Positions 1 to 12,951 are shown, numbered from the stretch's first letter. The stretch is 64,000 bases of DNA from Sedimentitalea sp042687825 (GCF_042687825.1 NZ_JBHUQE010000005.1:62001-126000), one strand, 5' to 3'. Made by a program: numbers and translations. The notes: generated by a model not told the origin, from the sequence alone.

Positions 1-138
1 GGTCTGGGGGATGCGCAGCGCGTACGGGCGCGCATCATCTGGCCAAACGGGGCGGTGTCGGACTGGGTCGCGCTGACCGCGAACAGCCGCTTGCGGCTGC
101 AACGGGACGGTTCCGGCCTGCACGTCGCGCCCTATTGA
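1..138 (+). CDS. C-terminal end of an ASPIC/UnbV (CRTAC1-family) protein, partial
   Basis: Only the last 45 codons are inside the window, read in frame from base 1 to a TGA at 136-138. The segment RIIWPNGAVSDWVAL followed by a basic, beta-rich tail resembles the ASPIC/UnbV domain that ends CRTAC1-type proteins. These are exported proteins with FG-GAP (beta-propeller) repeats. The propeller itself would lie upstream, outside the window. The gene converges on the di-haem peroxidase and overlaps its stop by 7 bp. With so little sequence the family call is an inference from one motif. Confidence 0.5.
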   Translation, partial: GLGDAQRVRARIIWPNGAVSDWVALTANSRLRLQRDGSGLHVAPY

Positions 139-1457
139 GCAACCGGCAGCCCGCTGGGCACCGTTTCCGGCACGCCCAGCCGCCCGCCCTGCCCCCGCGA
201 ATCCTCAAGCGCCGCGAGAAAGGCCAGCAGATCGGCGATGTCGGTCGCACTCAGCGCCTGTGGGGCCAGGTCGTTCGCCGCGATGATCCGGGCCAGTTCG
301 GCCGGGTCGCGCAGCACCGCCAGATCGCCCGGCATCGGCGCGCCGGGCATCAGGGCCTGACCCGGGTCATAGCCGCGCAGCCCGGCGACCGGATCCATAT
401 GGTGGCGCAGCACCGACTCCAGCGTCCTGTATGCCCCGGCATGACCATAGGGCGCGGTCCAACGCAGATTGCGCAGCGATGGCGTGCGAAAACGATAGGC
501 ATCAGCCGGATCGCCGGTCACCCGCATGCGCCCGACATCGCGGTGGTGATTTTCGAACCGGGCCGCCTTACCGGGGCCGATCTGCGGCATGGCGATGGCG
601 TGAAACCCGTGATCGGTCTGGAACTGCCCGGCATGGCAGGCATCGCAACCGGCACGGCCATAAAACAGCCGCATGCCGCGTGCCGCCGCTGGCGGCAAGG
701 GTGTGCCATCGCGCAGAAAGCGGTCAAACGGACTGTCATCGGCGCGCCATTCAAAGGCCACGAAGGCGGCGATCACGTTGGCAATATCTGCGAAAACGAT
801 GGGCCGGTCGCCGATCACCTCGTCGAACATTGCCCGATATTCGGCAATTCCAGCGACCCGCCCGGACAGGAGGGCCCAGGCGCCCCCGTTTGCGGTCAAC
901 AGCCCCTGCCGCACGGCCTGCGCCACCCCGTTTTCCGAGTAATGCCCGGCCATCTCGTCGCCCGACAGCACCGGGAACATCGCCTGCGCCGCCAGGGCCG
1001 AGGCGAACCCCGCTTCCATATCCGCACCCAGGGGCGTCCGGATACCCGACGGGCGTGCGGGATCGGCCTGCAGGCGGCCGTCGTGAAAAAACACGGTGAA
1101 CTCCGCGGCGCCAAGGTTGAACAGAGGCGGCGCGTTGCGCGCTATGCGCTGTTCGGGCGGGTTGTCCGGATCGGCCCGCCGCGCTGGTCCCAGCCCGATA
1201 CCGCCATCGCCAATGCCCAGCGACACCCCGTCGCCGGTGCCAAAACGGGGATGGTGACAGGTGGCGCAGGACACGGTCCGGTTGCCGCTGAGCACCGGAT
1301 CATAGAACAGCAGCCGCCCCAGGGTGATCTCTTCGAGACTGTGCGCGGCAAAGACCGCATCGGCAGCGGGCGGATCGCCGGCCCGCGCCGCCCCGCCCGA
1401 AACCCAGACCCAAATGCTGGCCAGCAGGCACAGCAACATGCGGGCAAAGCGCTGCAT
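132..1457 (-). CDS. di-haem cytochrome c peroxidase (MauG/CcpA family), periplasmic
   Basis: 441 residues. The N-terminus is a signal peptide (hydrophobic residues about 8-20, AARAG cleavage region), so the protein should act in the periplasm. Two c-type haem attachment motifs are present, CATCH at 64-68 and CDACH at 271-275, in the two-domain arrangement of bacterial di-haem peroxidases and MauG-like oxidases. By family it either reduces hydrogen peroxide with electrons from a c-type cytochrome or oxidises a protein partner. Substrate cannot be read from sequence. The start is ATG at 1457; only a G-rich stretch precedes it. The gene converges with and overlaps the ASPIC/UnbV gene by 7 bp. 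Such peroxidase-like proteins are often found near secreted propeller proteins, so a functional link is possible but unproven. Confidence 0.85.
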   Translation of the reverse strand: MQRFARMLLCLLASIWVWVSGGAARAGDPPAADAVFAAHSLEEITLGRLLFYDPVLSGNRTVSCATCHHPRFGTGDGVSLGIGDGGIGLGPARRADPDNPPEQRIARNAPPLFNLGAAEFTVFFHDGRLQADPARPSGIRTPLGADMEAGFASALAAQAMFPVLSGDEMAGHYSENGVAQAVRQGLLTANGGAWALLSGRVAGIAEYRAMFDEVIGDRPIVFADIANVIAAFVAFEWRADDSPFDRFLRDGTPLPPAAARGMRLFYGRAGCDACHAGQFQTDHGFHAIAMPQIGPGKAARFENHHRDVGRMRVTGDPADAYRFRTPSLRNLRWTAPYGHAGAYRTLESVLRHHMDPVAGLRGYDPGQALMPGAPMPGDLAVLRDPAELARIIAANDLAPQALSATDIADLLAFLAALEDSRGQGGRLGVPETVPSGLPVAQ

Positions 1458-1490
1458 CGCCCCGCCGCCGGCCGGCTCCTGTTGCCGCCC

Positions 1491-2795
1491 TCAGACAAAG
1501 CGATTGACATGGTTTTCCAGCCACTCCTGGCGGCCCGAGCGCGGTTGCGGGTCGATCTCGCCCGCCAGAACCTGCTGAAACAGCGCATCCAGATCGCTGT
1601 TTAGCATCCTCTGCGCCCGCGGCGTGTCCCAGCCGGCATACCGGTCGCGCAGCGCCGTCTCCAGCCCGCCATCCGCCAGCATTGCCGCAGCTGCCTTGAG
1701 ACCGCGCGCGCAGACATCCATGGCGCCGGCATGGGCGGCGATCAGATCCTCGGCATCCAGCGACTGACGGCGCAGCCGGGCATCGAAATTGGTGCCCCCG
1801 GTGCCCAGCCCCCCGGCCCTGAGGATATGATAGTAGGTCAGCGCCACCTCGGGCACATTGCTGGGAAACTGGTCCGTGTCCCAGCCCGACTGATAATCGT
1901 TGCGGTTCATGTCGATCGAGCCCAGCATCCCCTCGGCGGCGGCCACCGCGATCTCGTGTTCGAAACTGTGCCCCGCCAGGATGGCATGCCCCTGTTCCAG
2001 GTTCAGCTTGACCTCGCCCTCCAGCCCGTATTTGCGCAGAAATCCGATGCAGGTCGCGGCATCATAGTCATATTGATGCTTGCTGGGTTCCTGCGGCTTG
2101 GGTTCGACCAGGATGGTGCCCGCAAATCCGATCTTGTGCTTGTATTCGACCACCATGTTCAGGAAGCGGCCCATATGGTCCAGTTCGCGTGCCATATCGG
2201 TGTTCAGCAGCGTCTCATAGCCTTCGCGCCCGCCCCACAGCACATAGTTCTGCCCGCCCAGCCGGTGCGTCGCATCCATGCAGGTCTTGACCGTCGCCGC
2301 CGCCCACGCGAATACGTCCGGGTCCGGGTTGGTGCTGGCCCCGGCCATCCAGCGCCGGTGGCTGAACATGTTGGCGGTGCCCCATAACAGCCCGATATCG
2401 CGCCCGGCCATCTTGTCGCCGAAATAGTCGATGATTGCCTCGAAATTGCGCAGGCTCTCTGCAAATGTCGCCCCTTCGGGCCGGATATCGGCATCGTGCC
2501 AGCAGAAATACGGCACGCCGAGAATATCGAACATCTGAAACGCCACATCGGCCTTGAGCCGGGCCCGCGCCATATCGTCCTGCGGATACCAGGGGCGCTG
2601 AAAGGTCGGCCCGCCAAAGGGATCGCCGCCCTCATAGGCAAAGGCGTGCCAATAGGCCACGGCAAAGCGCAGATGATCGGCCATACGCTTGCCCAGCACG
2701 ATCTCGTCCGGGTCGTAATGGCGAAAGGCCAGCGGGTTGCTGCTGTCGGGTCCTTCATAACGGACCGGGGCGATGGCGTCGAAAAAGCGGCTCAT
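1491..2795 (-). CDS. xylA: xylose isomerase
   Basis: 434 residues, a normal length for the larger (class II) xylose isomerases. It interconverts D-xylose and D-xylulose in the cytoplasm using two divalent metal ions. The catalytic His100 and Asp103 lie in CWHDADIRPEG. The metal-binding region LVEPKPQEPSKHQYDYD and the VLWGGREGYE motif are also visible. The ATG at 2795 overlaps the xylB stop (ATGA, 2792-2795), so xylB is read first and the two genes are translationally coupled. No xylose transporter or regulator is in the window. Confidence 0.97.
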   Translation of the reverse strand: MSRFFDAIAPVRYEGPDSSNPLAFRHYDPDEIVLGKRMADHLRFAVAYWHAFAYEGGDPFGGPTFQRPWYPQDDMARARLKADVAFQMFDILGVPYFCWHDADIRPEGATFAESLRNFEAIIDYFGDKMAGRDIGLLWGTANMFSHRRWMAGASTNPDPDVFAWAAATVKTCMDATHRLGGQNYVLWGGREGYETLLNTDMARELDHMGRFLNMVVEYKHKIGFAGTILVEPKPQEPSKHQYDYDAATCIGFLRKYGLEGEVKLNLEQGHAILAGHSFEHEIAVAAAEGMLGSIDMNRNDYQSGWDTDQFPSNVPEVALTYYHILRAGGLGTGGTNFDARLRRQSLDAEDLIAAHAGAMDVCARGLKAAAAMLADGGLETALRDRYAGWDTPRAQRMLNSDLDALFQQVLAGEIDPQPRSGRQEWLENHVNRFV

Positions 2796-4243
2796 GGCAT
2801 GGCTTTCAGAATAGAATACGAGTCTGCATAGGCGCCATAGGCATCATCGCAGGCTCCCCGCAGATCACTGCGGGGGACGATGGTTTCAGCGACCGGTGGC
2901 CGCGTCATCACCGCGGCAGGTTCGGCGCCGGTCACGCCGCAGATCGCCAGCCGCGCCGCCCCCATCGCGGCCCCGAATTCGCCCTGCTCGGGCAGATCCA
3001 CGGGCAGGTTCAGCACCGTGGCCAACAGCTCGCACCAGTACCGCGATCGGGTGCCGCCGCCGATCGCCACCAGGCGCGACAATTGTGCCCCGGCGGCGCG
3101 CAGGGCCTGCCAGCTGTCGCAGAGGGCAAAACACACACCTTCGAGCACCGCGCGGGTCAACTCGTCGCGTCCCATGCCGATATCCAGCCCGACAAAGGCA
3201 CCCCGCACCGCGCTGTCATTATGCGGGGTTCGCTCGCCGGACAGATACGGCAGGAACCGCAGCGGCCCGGGCGCATCGATCCCTGGCCCCAACGCCCCGG
3301 TCAGCGTCTCCGGCGCCGCGCCGGTGATACGCGCCAGCCAGTTCAGACTGTCGGTCGCCGCCAGGGTCACCCCCATCTGGTACCAGCTTCCCGGCACCGC
3401 ATGGCAAAAGCTGTGCACCGCGCGCCGGGGACAAGGCTGAAACCCGTCGCGGGCCGCCAGCAGCACGCCCGAGGTGCCCAGAGAGACAAATCCGTCGCCC
3501 TGCTGCAGCGCTCCGACACCGCAAGCCGCCGCGGCATTGTCCGCGGCGCCGGCCACCACCGAAATACCGTGCGGCAGGCCCAGCTCATCGGCCAGATCGC
3601 CACGGACCCGGCCGATCACGTCACACCCCTCGACCAGTCGCGGCATCTGGTCGCCGCGCATACCGCCCCGCTCCAGCAGCACCGGCGACCAGGCCCGTGC
3701 GCCCACATCCATCCAGCCGGTGCCGGCACCGTCCGACATGTCCGAAACACACTGCCCGGTCAGCCAGAAGGACAGATAGTCCTTGGGCAACAAGACGGTG
3801 GCCACGCGGTCGAACAGGTTGGGGTCGTTCTCGCGCAGCCAGAGCAGCTTGGGCGCTGTAGAGCCCGCGAACATGATGTTGCCCGAGATCTCGCGCGTGT
3901 CGGGGTCGCGATCCAAATGCGCCGCCTGATCGCCGCTGCGCCCATCATTCCACAGGATGCACGGCCGCAGAACCCGACCTGCCCCGTCCAGCAGTGTCGC
4001 GCCATGCATCTGACCCGCCAACCCAATTCCACGCAGCCAGGCCATCGCCTCGGGCCGTTCGGTGCGCAATCGGGTCAGCACCTGCCGCGCCGCGCCGATC
4101 CAATCAGCCGGGTCCTGTTCGCTCCAGCCAGGCTGCGGATGCGCCACCGGCAAGGCCGCCTCGGCACTCGCGATCGGGCGACCGGCTGAATCCACCAACA
4201 GCGCACGCAGACCCGTCGTGCCCAGATCAAGACCGATGAACAT
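2792..4243 (-). CDS. xylB: xylulokinase
   Basis: 483 residues, a FGGY-family sugar kinase that phosphorylates D-xylulose to xylulose-5-phosphate, feeding the pentose phosphate pathway. The N-terminal phosphate loop reads FIGLDLGTTGLRALLVD. The catalytic aspartate is in AGAADNAAAACGVG, equivalent to the GAGDNAAGA motif of E. coli XylB. The C-terminal FGGY-type nucleotide region (AIGGGTRSRYWCELLA) is intact. It is the first gene of a two-gene operon with xylA, separated from the next gene upstream by about 540 bp that must hold the promoter. Confidence 0.96.
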   Translation of the reverse strand: MFIGLDLGTTGLRALLVDSAGRPIASAEAALPVAHPQPGWSEQDPADWIGAARQVLTRLRTERPEAMAWLRGIGLAGQMHGATLLDGAGRVLRPCILWNDGRSGDQAAHLDRDPDTREISGNIMFAGSTAPKLLWLRENDPNLFDRVATVLLPKDYLSFWLTGQCVSDMSDGAGTGWMDVGARAWSPVLLERGGMRGDQMPRLVEGCDVIGRVRGDLADELGLPHGISVVAGAADNAAAACGVGALQQGDGFVSLGTSGVLLAARDGFQPCPRRAVHSFCHAVPGSWYQMGVTLAATDSLNWLARITGAAPETLTGALGPGIDAPGPLRFLPYLSGERTPHNDSAVRGAFVGLDIGMGRDELTRAVLEGVCFALCDSWQALRAAGAQLSRLVAIGGGTRSRYWCELLATVLNLPVDLPEQGEFGAAMGAARLAICGVTGAEPAAVMTRPPVAETIVPRSDLRGACDDAYGAYADSYSILKAMP

Positions 4244-4784
4244 TGCCGCGCTCTCCCGTTTCGCGAGCAGCTTTCACCGATTAAATTCCAACGTCAAACT
4301 AAAATGCCGATGGCGTCCCCCTCCGGCTGACCCGTCAGAACGTGCCATAAGTGGCCTGATCCGCCGCCGCCAGCCGCGGGGTACGCGAGTCCGCTGCCAG
4401 ACAGCGCGCAGAGGCCGGCGTGTCGGGCACCAGACCCAGTTCGGAACAGGCGGCCTGGACCGACGGGCCATCCAAAGCCGCGCCGGCACCGTCGCCCTGC
4501 GGCCGTGTTACGGGGCTGCAGGGCGTCAGAATCCGGGCAAGAACACCGGCAAGAATCGCGGTACCCGCCCGGGGAAAAATTATCTGAAAAATCGCTCATG
4601 CGGCAAACCCAGCGCGACAAAACCGGAAACCAGTGGCCGATGCGCTGCACACCAATAGTTCGGAAAACATCCGCCAGCAGCGCCCCCCGATCCTGCGGTT
4701 CGCGATGACCGAAATCCTGACCATCGCGAACCGCGCGTCCGCCCCCAATCCGTGTTTGCAAATCCTGTTTTTCGAAATCCGAGA
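4244..4784. other. intergenic region upstream of xylB with a short lipoprotein-like frame
   Basis: 541 bp between xylB and the sugar transferase. The AT-rich part next to xylB (about 4275-4305) is a plausible xylAB promoter. On the minus strand, an open frame runs from after a stop at 4596-4598 to a TGA at 4335-4337. It reads as a hydrophobic stretch (ILAGVLARILTPCSP) then ACSELGLVPDTPASARCLA and ends ATYGTF. This looks like the tail of a small alphaproteobacterial lipoprotein, but the frame has no ATG, GTG or TTG in a suitable place. It may be a remnant. Other frames here look random. Confidence 0.3.
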
Positions 4785-5534
4785 TCAGCAGCCCGTGCGG
4801 CGCATCACCACCCCGACCGTGCGGGCCAGCAGACCCAGATCCTGACCCAGCGACAGCGAGCGGCGATAGGCGGCGTCAATTGTCGCCCGGTGGGCAAAGC
4901 TCGAGTCGTTGCGCGTCGACACCTGCCACACCCCGGTCAGGCCCGGCGTCAGCGCGAAATAGTCGACGGGGTCGCCATACAGCCCCAGCTGTTCGGGCAT
5001 CATCGGACGCGGCCCCACCAGGCTCATCTCGCCGATCAGAACGTTCCACAGCTGCGGCAGTTCGTCCAGGGACGTCGCCCGCAACAGCGCCCCGACCCGG
5101 GTGATCCGGGGATCGTTGCGCAGTTTCTGGCTGTGTTCCCATTCGGCACGCAACTCGGGATCGCTGCTCAGCACCTGGGCCAGACGGGTTTCGGCGTCCT
5201 GCACCATGCTGCGCAGCTTGATCATGTAGAAGATCCGCCCGCCGCGCCCCACCCGGGCCTGCCGATAGAAGGGTTTTCCGCCTTCACACCACAGCACCAG
5301 GGCACAGATCAGAACCAGCGGCAGGGCAATCGGAACTGCGGCCAGAACCAGTGCCGTGTCGAGCAACCGCTTGCCAAACATTTCATAAACGCCCGCCGTT
5401 CGACCCGCCTGATGACGGTGCGGGGCCGGCCGGGCCGCGGTATCGCCCCAGACCTGCGCGGTCACCGCCGCGCTTGCAACATTGATCCGGACCGGAGCGA
5501 GCATTTCCGTGTCGGCGTCCCGAAAGTCTTTCAT
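4785..5534 (-). CDS. polyprenyl-phosphate sugar-1-phosphate transferase (bacterial sugar transferase family)
   Basis: 249 residues from ATG 5534, chosen because GGAG stands five bases upstream; an in-frame ATG at 5582 lacks a ribosome binding site. The protein has a variable N-terminus of about 50 residues, one hydrophobic membrane segment (LLDTALVLAAVPIALPLVLICALV), then the conserved cytosolic domain. Its motifs are PFYRQARVGRGGRIFYMIKL, the catalytic-type SLDELPQLWNVL, and SLVGPRP followed by LTPGLTGVWQV. Enzymes of this family load the first sugar-1-phosphate onto undecaprenyl phosphate to start exopolysaccharide or O-antigen synthesis. It stands alone here, with no glycosyltransferase, Wzx/Wzy or export gene beside it. 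Confidence 0.9.
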   Translation of the reverse strand: MKDFRDADTEMLAPVRINVASAAVTAQVWGDTAARPAPHRHQAGRTAGVYEMFGKRLLDTALVLAAVPIALPLVLICALVLWCEGGKPFYRQARVGRGGRIFYMIKLRSMVQDAETRLAQVLSSDPELRAEWEHSQKLRNDPRITRVGALLRATSLDELPQLWNVLIGEMSLVGPRPMMPEQLGLYGDPVDYFALTPGLTGVWQVSTRNDSSFAHRATIDAAYRRSLSLGQDLGLLARTVGVVMRRTGC

Positions 5535-5975
5535 GTGAACTCCAAACCACCGGCGCAAACACGGGCCGGAACCATTGAACACATGGCTGAAATCACACCG
5601 ACTCTGTCACAGACATCCGCCGGGTCCGGGGACCGCCGCCTGCCGGCGTGCGGTCGATGCCCAAGGGATCCTTCTGATCCCCCCGCATCTGGCCGAACTC
5701 TAAAGTGAACCAACCAACTTGTTGCCCCCAACCTGGTCTTGTCCCCTTGTAACACCGCTTTTCGGGAAAGTGTGAATTTTCATTAAAAACAGATTGTTTC
5801 TGACTCAAATGACGATCAAAGGCGATCTTTCCCGGCTTCAGCGCAACAGTGCCGGACGAACCGGTCACATCGGTGCCGAAACGGAAACAATTTGCCGGCG
5901 ACGGGCGCCGGCGCGGCGGGTGGCTGGCGGGCGGCTGGCGGCAAATGTCGGGTCATCGCCGCGAATCCGGGCGTT
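5535..5975. promoter_or_regulatory. promoter region of the sugar transferase gene; no gene seen
   Basis: 441 bp, clearly more AT-rich than its surroundings between about 5745 and 5830. It must hold the promoter of the sugar transferase gene. No convincing ORF, RNA gene or clean palindrome was found. The part from 5880 to 5975 is GC-rich and featureless. Confidence 0.4.
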
Positions 5976-6386
5976 TCAACCCTTGTCGCGGTGATCGGTC
6001 AGGGCCATGGCGATGCATCGGCGCAGCGCCTCCCGGGGCAATGACGCGGTCTCGGACAGACAGATTGCCCGGTTTCCGGCATAGTTCAGCGCGTCAGGGA
6101 ACAGGATGCGATAGCCGTCGACCAGCGTGGTGGCGCAATGCACGTAGATGCGGCAGGCCAGCGGTTCATCTGCAACATAACCGATCCGCACCGTTGTCCC
6201 GGCTCCGGTTGCCGCGGTCAGATAGGCCGGCTGGCCGCATTTCAAGGTTTCCTGCAAGGGACCGGTCTGTGTCTCTTGCGAAACTCGATAGATCAGGTCC
6301 CGCAGGCAATAGCCAACGGTTCTCCCAGCCGCCGGCCAGCGGTCGAACACCGCCTGAATGTCCGCAGGGATCGGGGGTATTGTCAT
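5976..6386 (-). CDS. DUF1801 domain protein
   Basis: 136 residues from ATG 6386. The sequence shows the YdhG-like DUF1801 fold: an IQAVFDRWP start, a YCLRDLIYRV helix, then LKCGQPAYLT, a segment of beta strands with RIYVHCATTLVDGYR, and a C-terminal helix LRRCIAMALTDHR. The family's biochemical role is unknown. The upstream in-frame ATG at 6440 would add 18 residues unlike the family. The ribosome binding site is weak at either start. It stands alone, between the sugar transferase promoter region and the EthD remnant. Confidence 0.75.
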   Translation of the reverse strand: MTIPPIPADIQAVFDRWPAAGRTVGYCLRDLIYRVSQETQTGPLQETLKCGQPAYLTAATGAGTTVRIGYVADEPLACRIYVHCATTLVDGYRILFPDALNYAGNRAICLSETASLPREALRRCIAMALTDHRDKG

Positions 6387-6521
6387 GCGGATTACCCACA
6401 CCGTTGCACAGATGGCCAAGAGAAACGACCTTGTGGACACAGGTCAAGCCATCCTTGCGGACCACGGGATCGGAATCGGATTTTGACGGCCCGCCAGGAC
6501 AACCGGTTAACGGCGGAACCA

Positions 6522-6858
6522 ATGGCCAAACCACGCCGGAGAGGACACCCGAAGCCCGTCACCCTGCAAGGGCTCTACCCGTTCAAGGAAAACACCGCTT
6601 TTGGTTAGGACTATTGCCTGCAGACCCATATGGCCTGATTGCCGAACGCATGCGCCACATCCGCAGGACACACCGATAACCCGGGGCGTGGCGGGCGGCC
6701 CGGATCAGCCGCCTTCGATCTGTGCCATTGCCACCATGATCTTTGCCGACCAGAGTGCGATGGACACGGCCCTGGGCGGCGCAGGCCCGGGCCTGGCGGA
6801 TATCCCGTATTTCACCGATACCAAGCCGCAGATGCCGCCGGGCGAAATCGTCGCCTGA
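6522..6858 (+). pseudogene. EthD-family protein, degraded by a stop and two frameshifts
   Basis: Joining three frames rebuilds a near full-length EthD-like protein (normally about 100 residues). Frame 1 from ATG 6522 gives VTLQGLYPFKENTAFG, a TAG at 6606-6608, then DYCLQTHMA up to a TGA at 6636. Moving to the frame of base 6635 gives LIAERM, the expected continuation of a family motif of the type DYYxxxHMPLIAERM. A third frame gives RGVAGGPDQPPS, then ATMIFADQSAMDTAL and LADIPYFTDTKP, ending at TGA 6856-6858. The match in order and spacing is good. The first frameshift looks like a single base lost in a proline codon. EthD-like proteins are small dimeric ferredoxin-fold proteins found with oxidative catabolism genes. 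Confidence 0.75.
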
Positions 6859-6922
6859 CGGCAGGGTAAGACAGGAAAATCGCCCGCGGCGCGTTTTGGG
6901 AACGGGCGCGCCGCGGGATTGA

Positions 6923-8665
<1,743 letters not shown>

Positions 8666-8678
8666 GTCCACGCCCTCC

Positions 8679-9947
8679 TTACAGCATCAGCCGGCGCACG
8701 TCGCCGAGCAGGTGTTTCAGGGTGGCGCAGAACCGCGCCGCCAGCGCGCCGTCGATGGCGCGGTGGTCATAGGACAGGCTCAGCGGCTGCATGTTGCACG
8801 GCTGGAACGCCTCGCCATCCCAGACCGGCGCCATCTTGGACCGGGTCAGCCCCAGGATCGCCACCTCGGGCGCATTGACGATCGGCGTAAAGCTGGTGCC
8901 GCCGATGCCGCCCAGCGAGCTGATGGTAAAGCTGGCGCCCGACATGTCGTCGCCCTTCAGCTTGCCCTCGCGCGCCTTGGCGGACAAGTCGCCCAGCTCC
9001 TTGCTGATCTCGATGATGCCCTTGCGGTCGGCATCCCGGATCACCGGCACCACCAGCCCGTTGGGCGTGTCCGCGGCAAAGCCGATGTGATAGTAATCCT
9101 TGCGGATCAGCTTGTCGCCATCCGGGTGGATCGAGGAATTCACCTCCCAGTGGGTCTTCAGCGCCGAGACGCTGGCCTTGATCACAAAGCTCAGCAGCGT
9201 CACCCGATAGCCCTCGGTCTTGGCCTGGGTGTCCAGCTCCTTGCGATAGGCGTCCAGACCGGTGATGTCGGCCTCGTCATTATGGGTGACATGCGGGATG
9301 TTCAGCCAGCTGCGATGCAGCGCCGGGCCGGACAGTTTCTTGATCCGCGGCATCTCGACATCTTCGATGGGGCCGAACTTGGAGAAGTCCACCGCCGGGA
9401 TCGGCGGAATGCCCATGCCGCCGGCGGCAGCGCCCCCGGCCGCGGCCGCCGGAGCGGTGGTGGATTTCAGGTATTTCGCCACATCCTCGCGCAGGATGCG
9501 CCCCTTGCGGCCCGAGCCGTTGACCTTGCCCAGATCGATCTCGAGCTGGCGCGCAAAGGCCCGCACCGAAGGGCTGGCATGCACCTTGCCAAAGCCGGCA
9601 TCGGTCACTGCTGCTGCGGGGGCCGCAGGGGCCGCTGCGGGGGCCGCCGCCGGCGCTGCCGCAGGGGCGGCAGGGGCAGCGGCAGGCGCGGCCGCGGGGG
9701 CCTCGGCCCCGGCTTCCGCCTCGACCAGCAGGATCAGGCTGCCCATCGACACCGTATCGCCCTCGGCGACCTTGATCTCGGTCACCTTGCCCGCCGCCGG
9801 GCTGGGCACTTCCATCGTCGCCTTGTCGCTTTCCAGCTCGATCAGCGGGTCTTCTTCGGCGATCGTATCGCCCACCGAGACCAGGATGCTGATCACCGGC
9901 ACATCGGAAAAATCGCCGATATCCGGCACCGTCACTTCAATTGCCAT
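8679..9947 (-). CDS. aceF: dihydrolipoyllysine acetyltransferase (PDH E2)
   Basis: 422 residues from ATG 9947, preceded by GGAG at a good distance. Domains: one lipoyl domain (about 1-76, Lys in ELESDKATMEVPS), an Ala/Pro linker encoded by GC-rich repeats, a peripheral-subunit-binding domain (SPSVRAFARQLEIDLGKV), a second linker, and the catalytic acetyltransferase domain ending with the active-site motif SYDHRAIDGA. It moves the acetyl group from E1 to coenzyme A and forms the core of the pyruvate dehydrogenase complex. One lipoyl domain here plus one on the E3 partner is the notable arrangement. It lies 76 bp downstream of aceE and 13 bp upstream of lpd. Confidence 0.95.
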   Translation of the reverse strand: MAIEVTVPDIGDFSDVPVISILVSVGDTIAEEDPLIELESDKATMEVPSPAAGKVTEIKVAEGDTVSMGSLILLVEAEAGAEAPAAAPAAAPAAPAAAPAAAPAAAPAAPAAAVTDAGFGKVHASPSVRAFARQLEIDLGKVNGSGRKGRILREDVAKYLKSTTAPAAAAGGAAAGGMGIPPIPAVDFSKFGPIEDVEMPRIKKLSGPALHRSWLNIPHVTHNDEADITGLDAYRKELDTQAKTEGYRVTLLSFVIKASVSALKTHWEVNSSIHPDGDKLIRKDYYHIGFAADTPNGLVVPVIRDADRKGIIEISKELGDLSAKAREGKLKGDDMSGASFTISSLGGIGGTSFTPIVNAPEVAILGLTRSKMAPVWDGEAFQPCNMQPLSLSYDHRAIDGALAARFCATLKHLLGDVRRLML

Positions 9948-10023
9948 GGTTCTGTCTCCAATTCTTTCCTGCGCGCCCCCTGCCAGGCCGGGCTCGGCGC
10001 TGGCAGGCGGCACGGTGCCCGGC

Positions 10024-12678
<2,655 letters not shown>

Positions 12679-12784
12679 GGTCATTCTCCGGTTTTTCTGC
12701 GATCAGCCAAAGAACTGCGCGCCGTTNCTGAATTCGCTCTGTCATATGGTCCTCTTCCCCGACGCCGGCATGGCGCCGGCCTTT

Positions 12785-12802
12785 TGGTTTAAATTTAAAC
12801 TA
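12785..12802. promoter_or_regulatory. operator-like palindrome, copy 1: TGGTTTA-N4-TAAACTA
   Basis: The core GTTTAAATTTAAAC (12787-12800) is a perfect 14-bp palindrome. Read on the minus strand the full site is TAGTTTA-AATT-TAAACCA, the same layout as the site at 12931-12948. Two matching sites in one divergent region suggest a dimeric (for example MarR- or GntR-type) regulator, but no regulator gene is adjacent. It lies about 107 bp from the aceE start. Confidence 0.6.
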
Positions 12803-12803
12803 C

Positions 12804-12819
12804 AAGGGCGATCGCCCTT
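12804..12819. promoter_or_regulatory. 16-bp perfect palindrome AAGGGCGATCGCCCTT
   Basis: A perfect self-complementary 16-mer placed one base after operator copy 1. It could be a separate binding site or a chance feature, as GCGATCGC is common in GC-rich genomes. There is no sequence relation to the TAGTTTA sites. Confidence 0.4.
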
Positions 12820-12927
12820 ACATCGCAGCCTGAAAGATCGTCCCGCCAGCCTGTGCGCTGCCTATCACAGCAAAGTGACGCCACGTAGCCCCGACAGCGC
12901 ATAGCGTTGATGCACCCAGCGCATAGC

Positions 12928-12951
12928 TGATAGTTTAGCCTTAAACTATCA
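12928..12951. promoter_or_regulatory. operator-like inverted repeat, copy 2: TGATAGTTTA-N4-TAAACTATCA
   Basis: Ten-base perfect arms around GCCT. The inner 18 bp (TAGTTTA-GCCT-TAAACTA, 12931-12948) repeat the layout of copy 1; the centres are 146 bp apart. It lies about 135 bp upstream of the FAH-family gene and about 250 bp upstream of aceE, so one regulator could act on both promoters. Confidence 0.65.

Noticed and set aside
12804..12819. Palindrome AAGGGCGATCGCCCTT as cloning-vector sequence
   Set aside because: It resembles short linker-like sequence, but the flanks are ordinary and continuous with host-like DNA, and no longer vector match is recognised. A natural palindrome is simpler.
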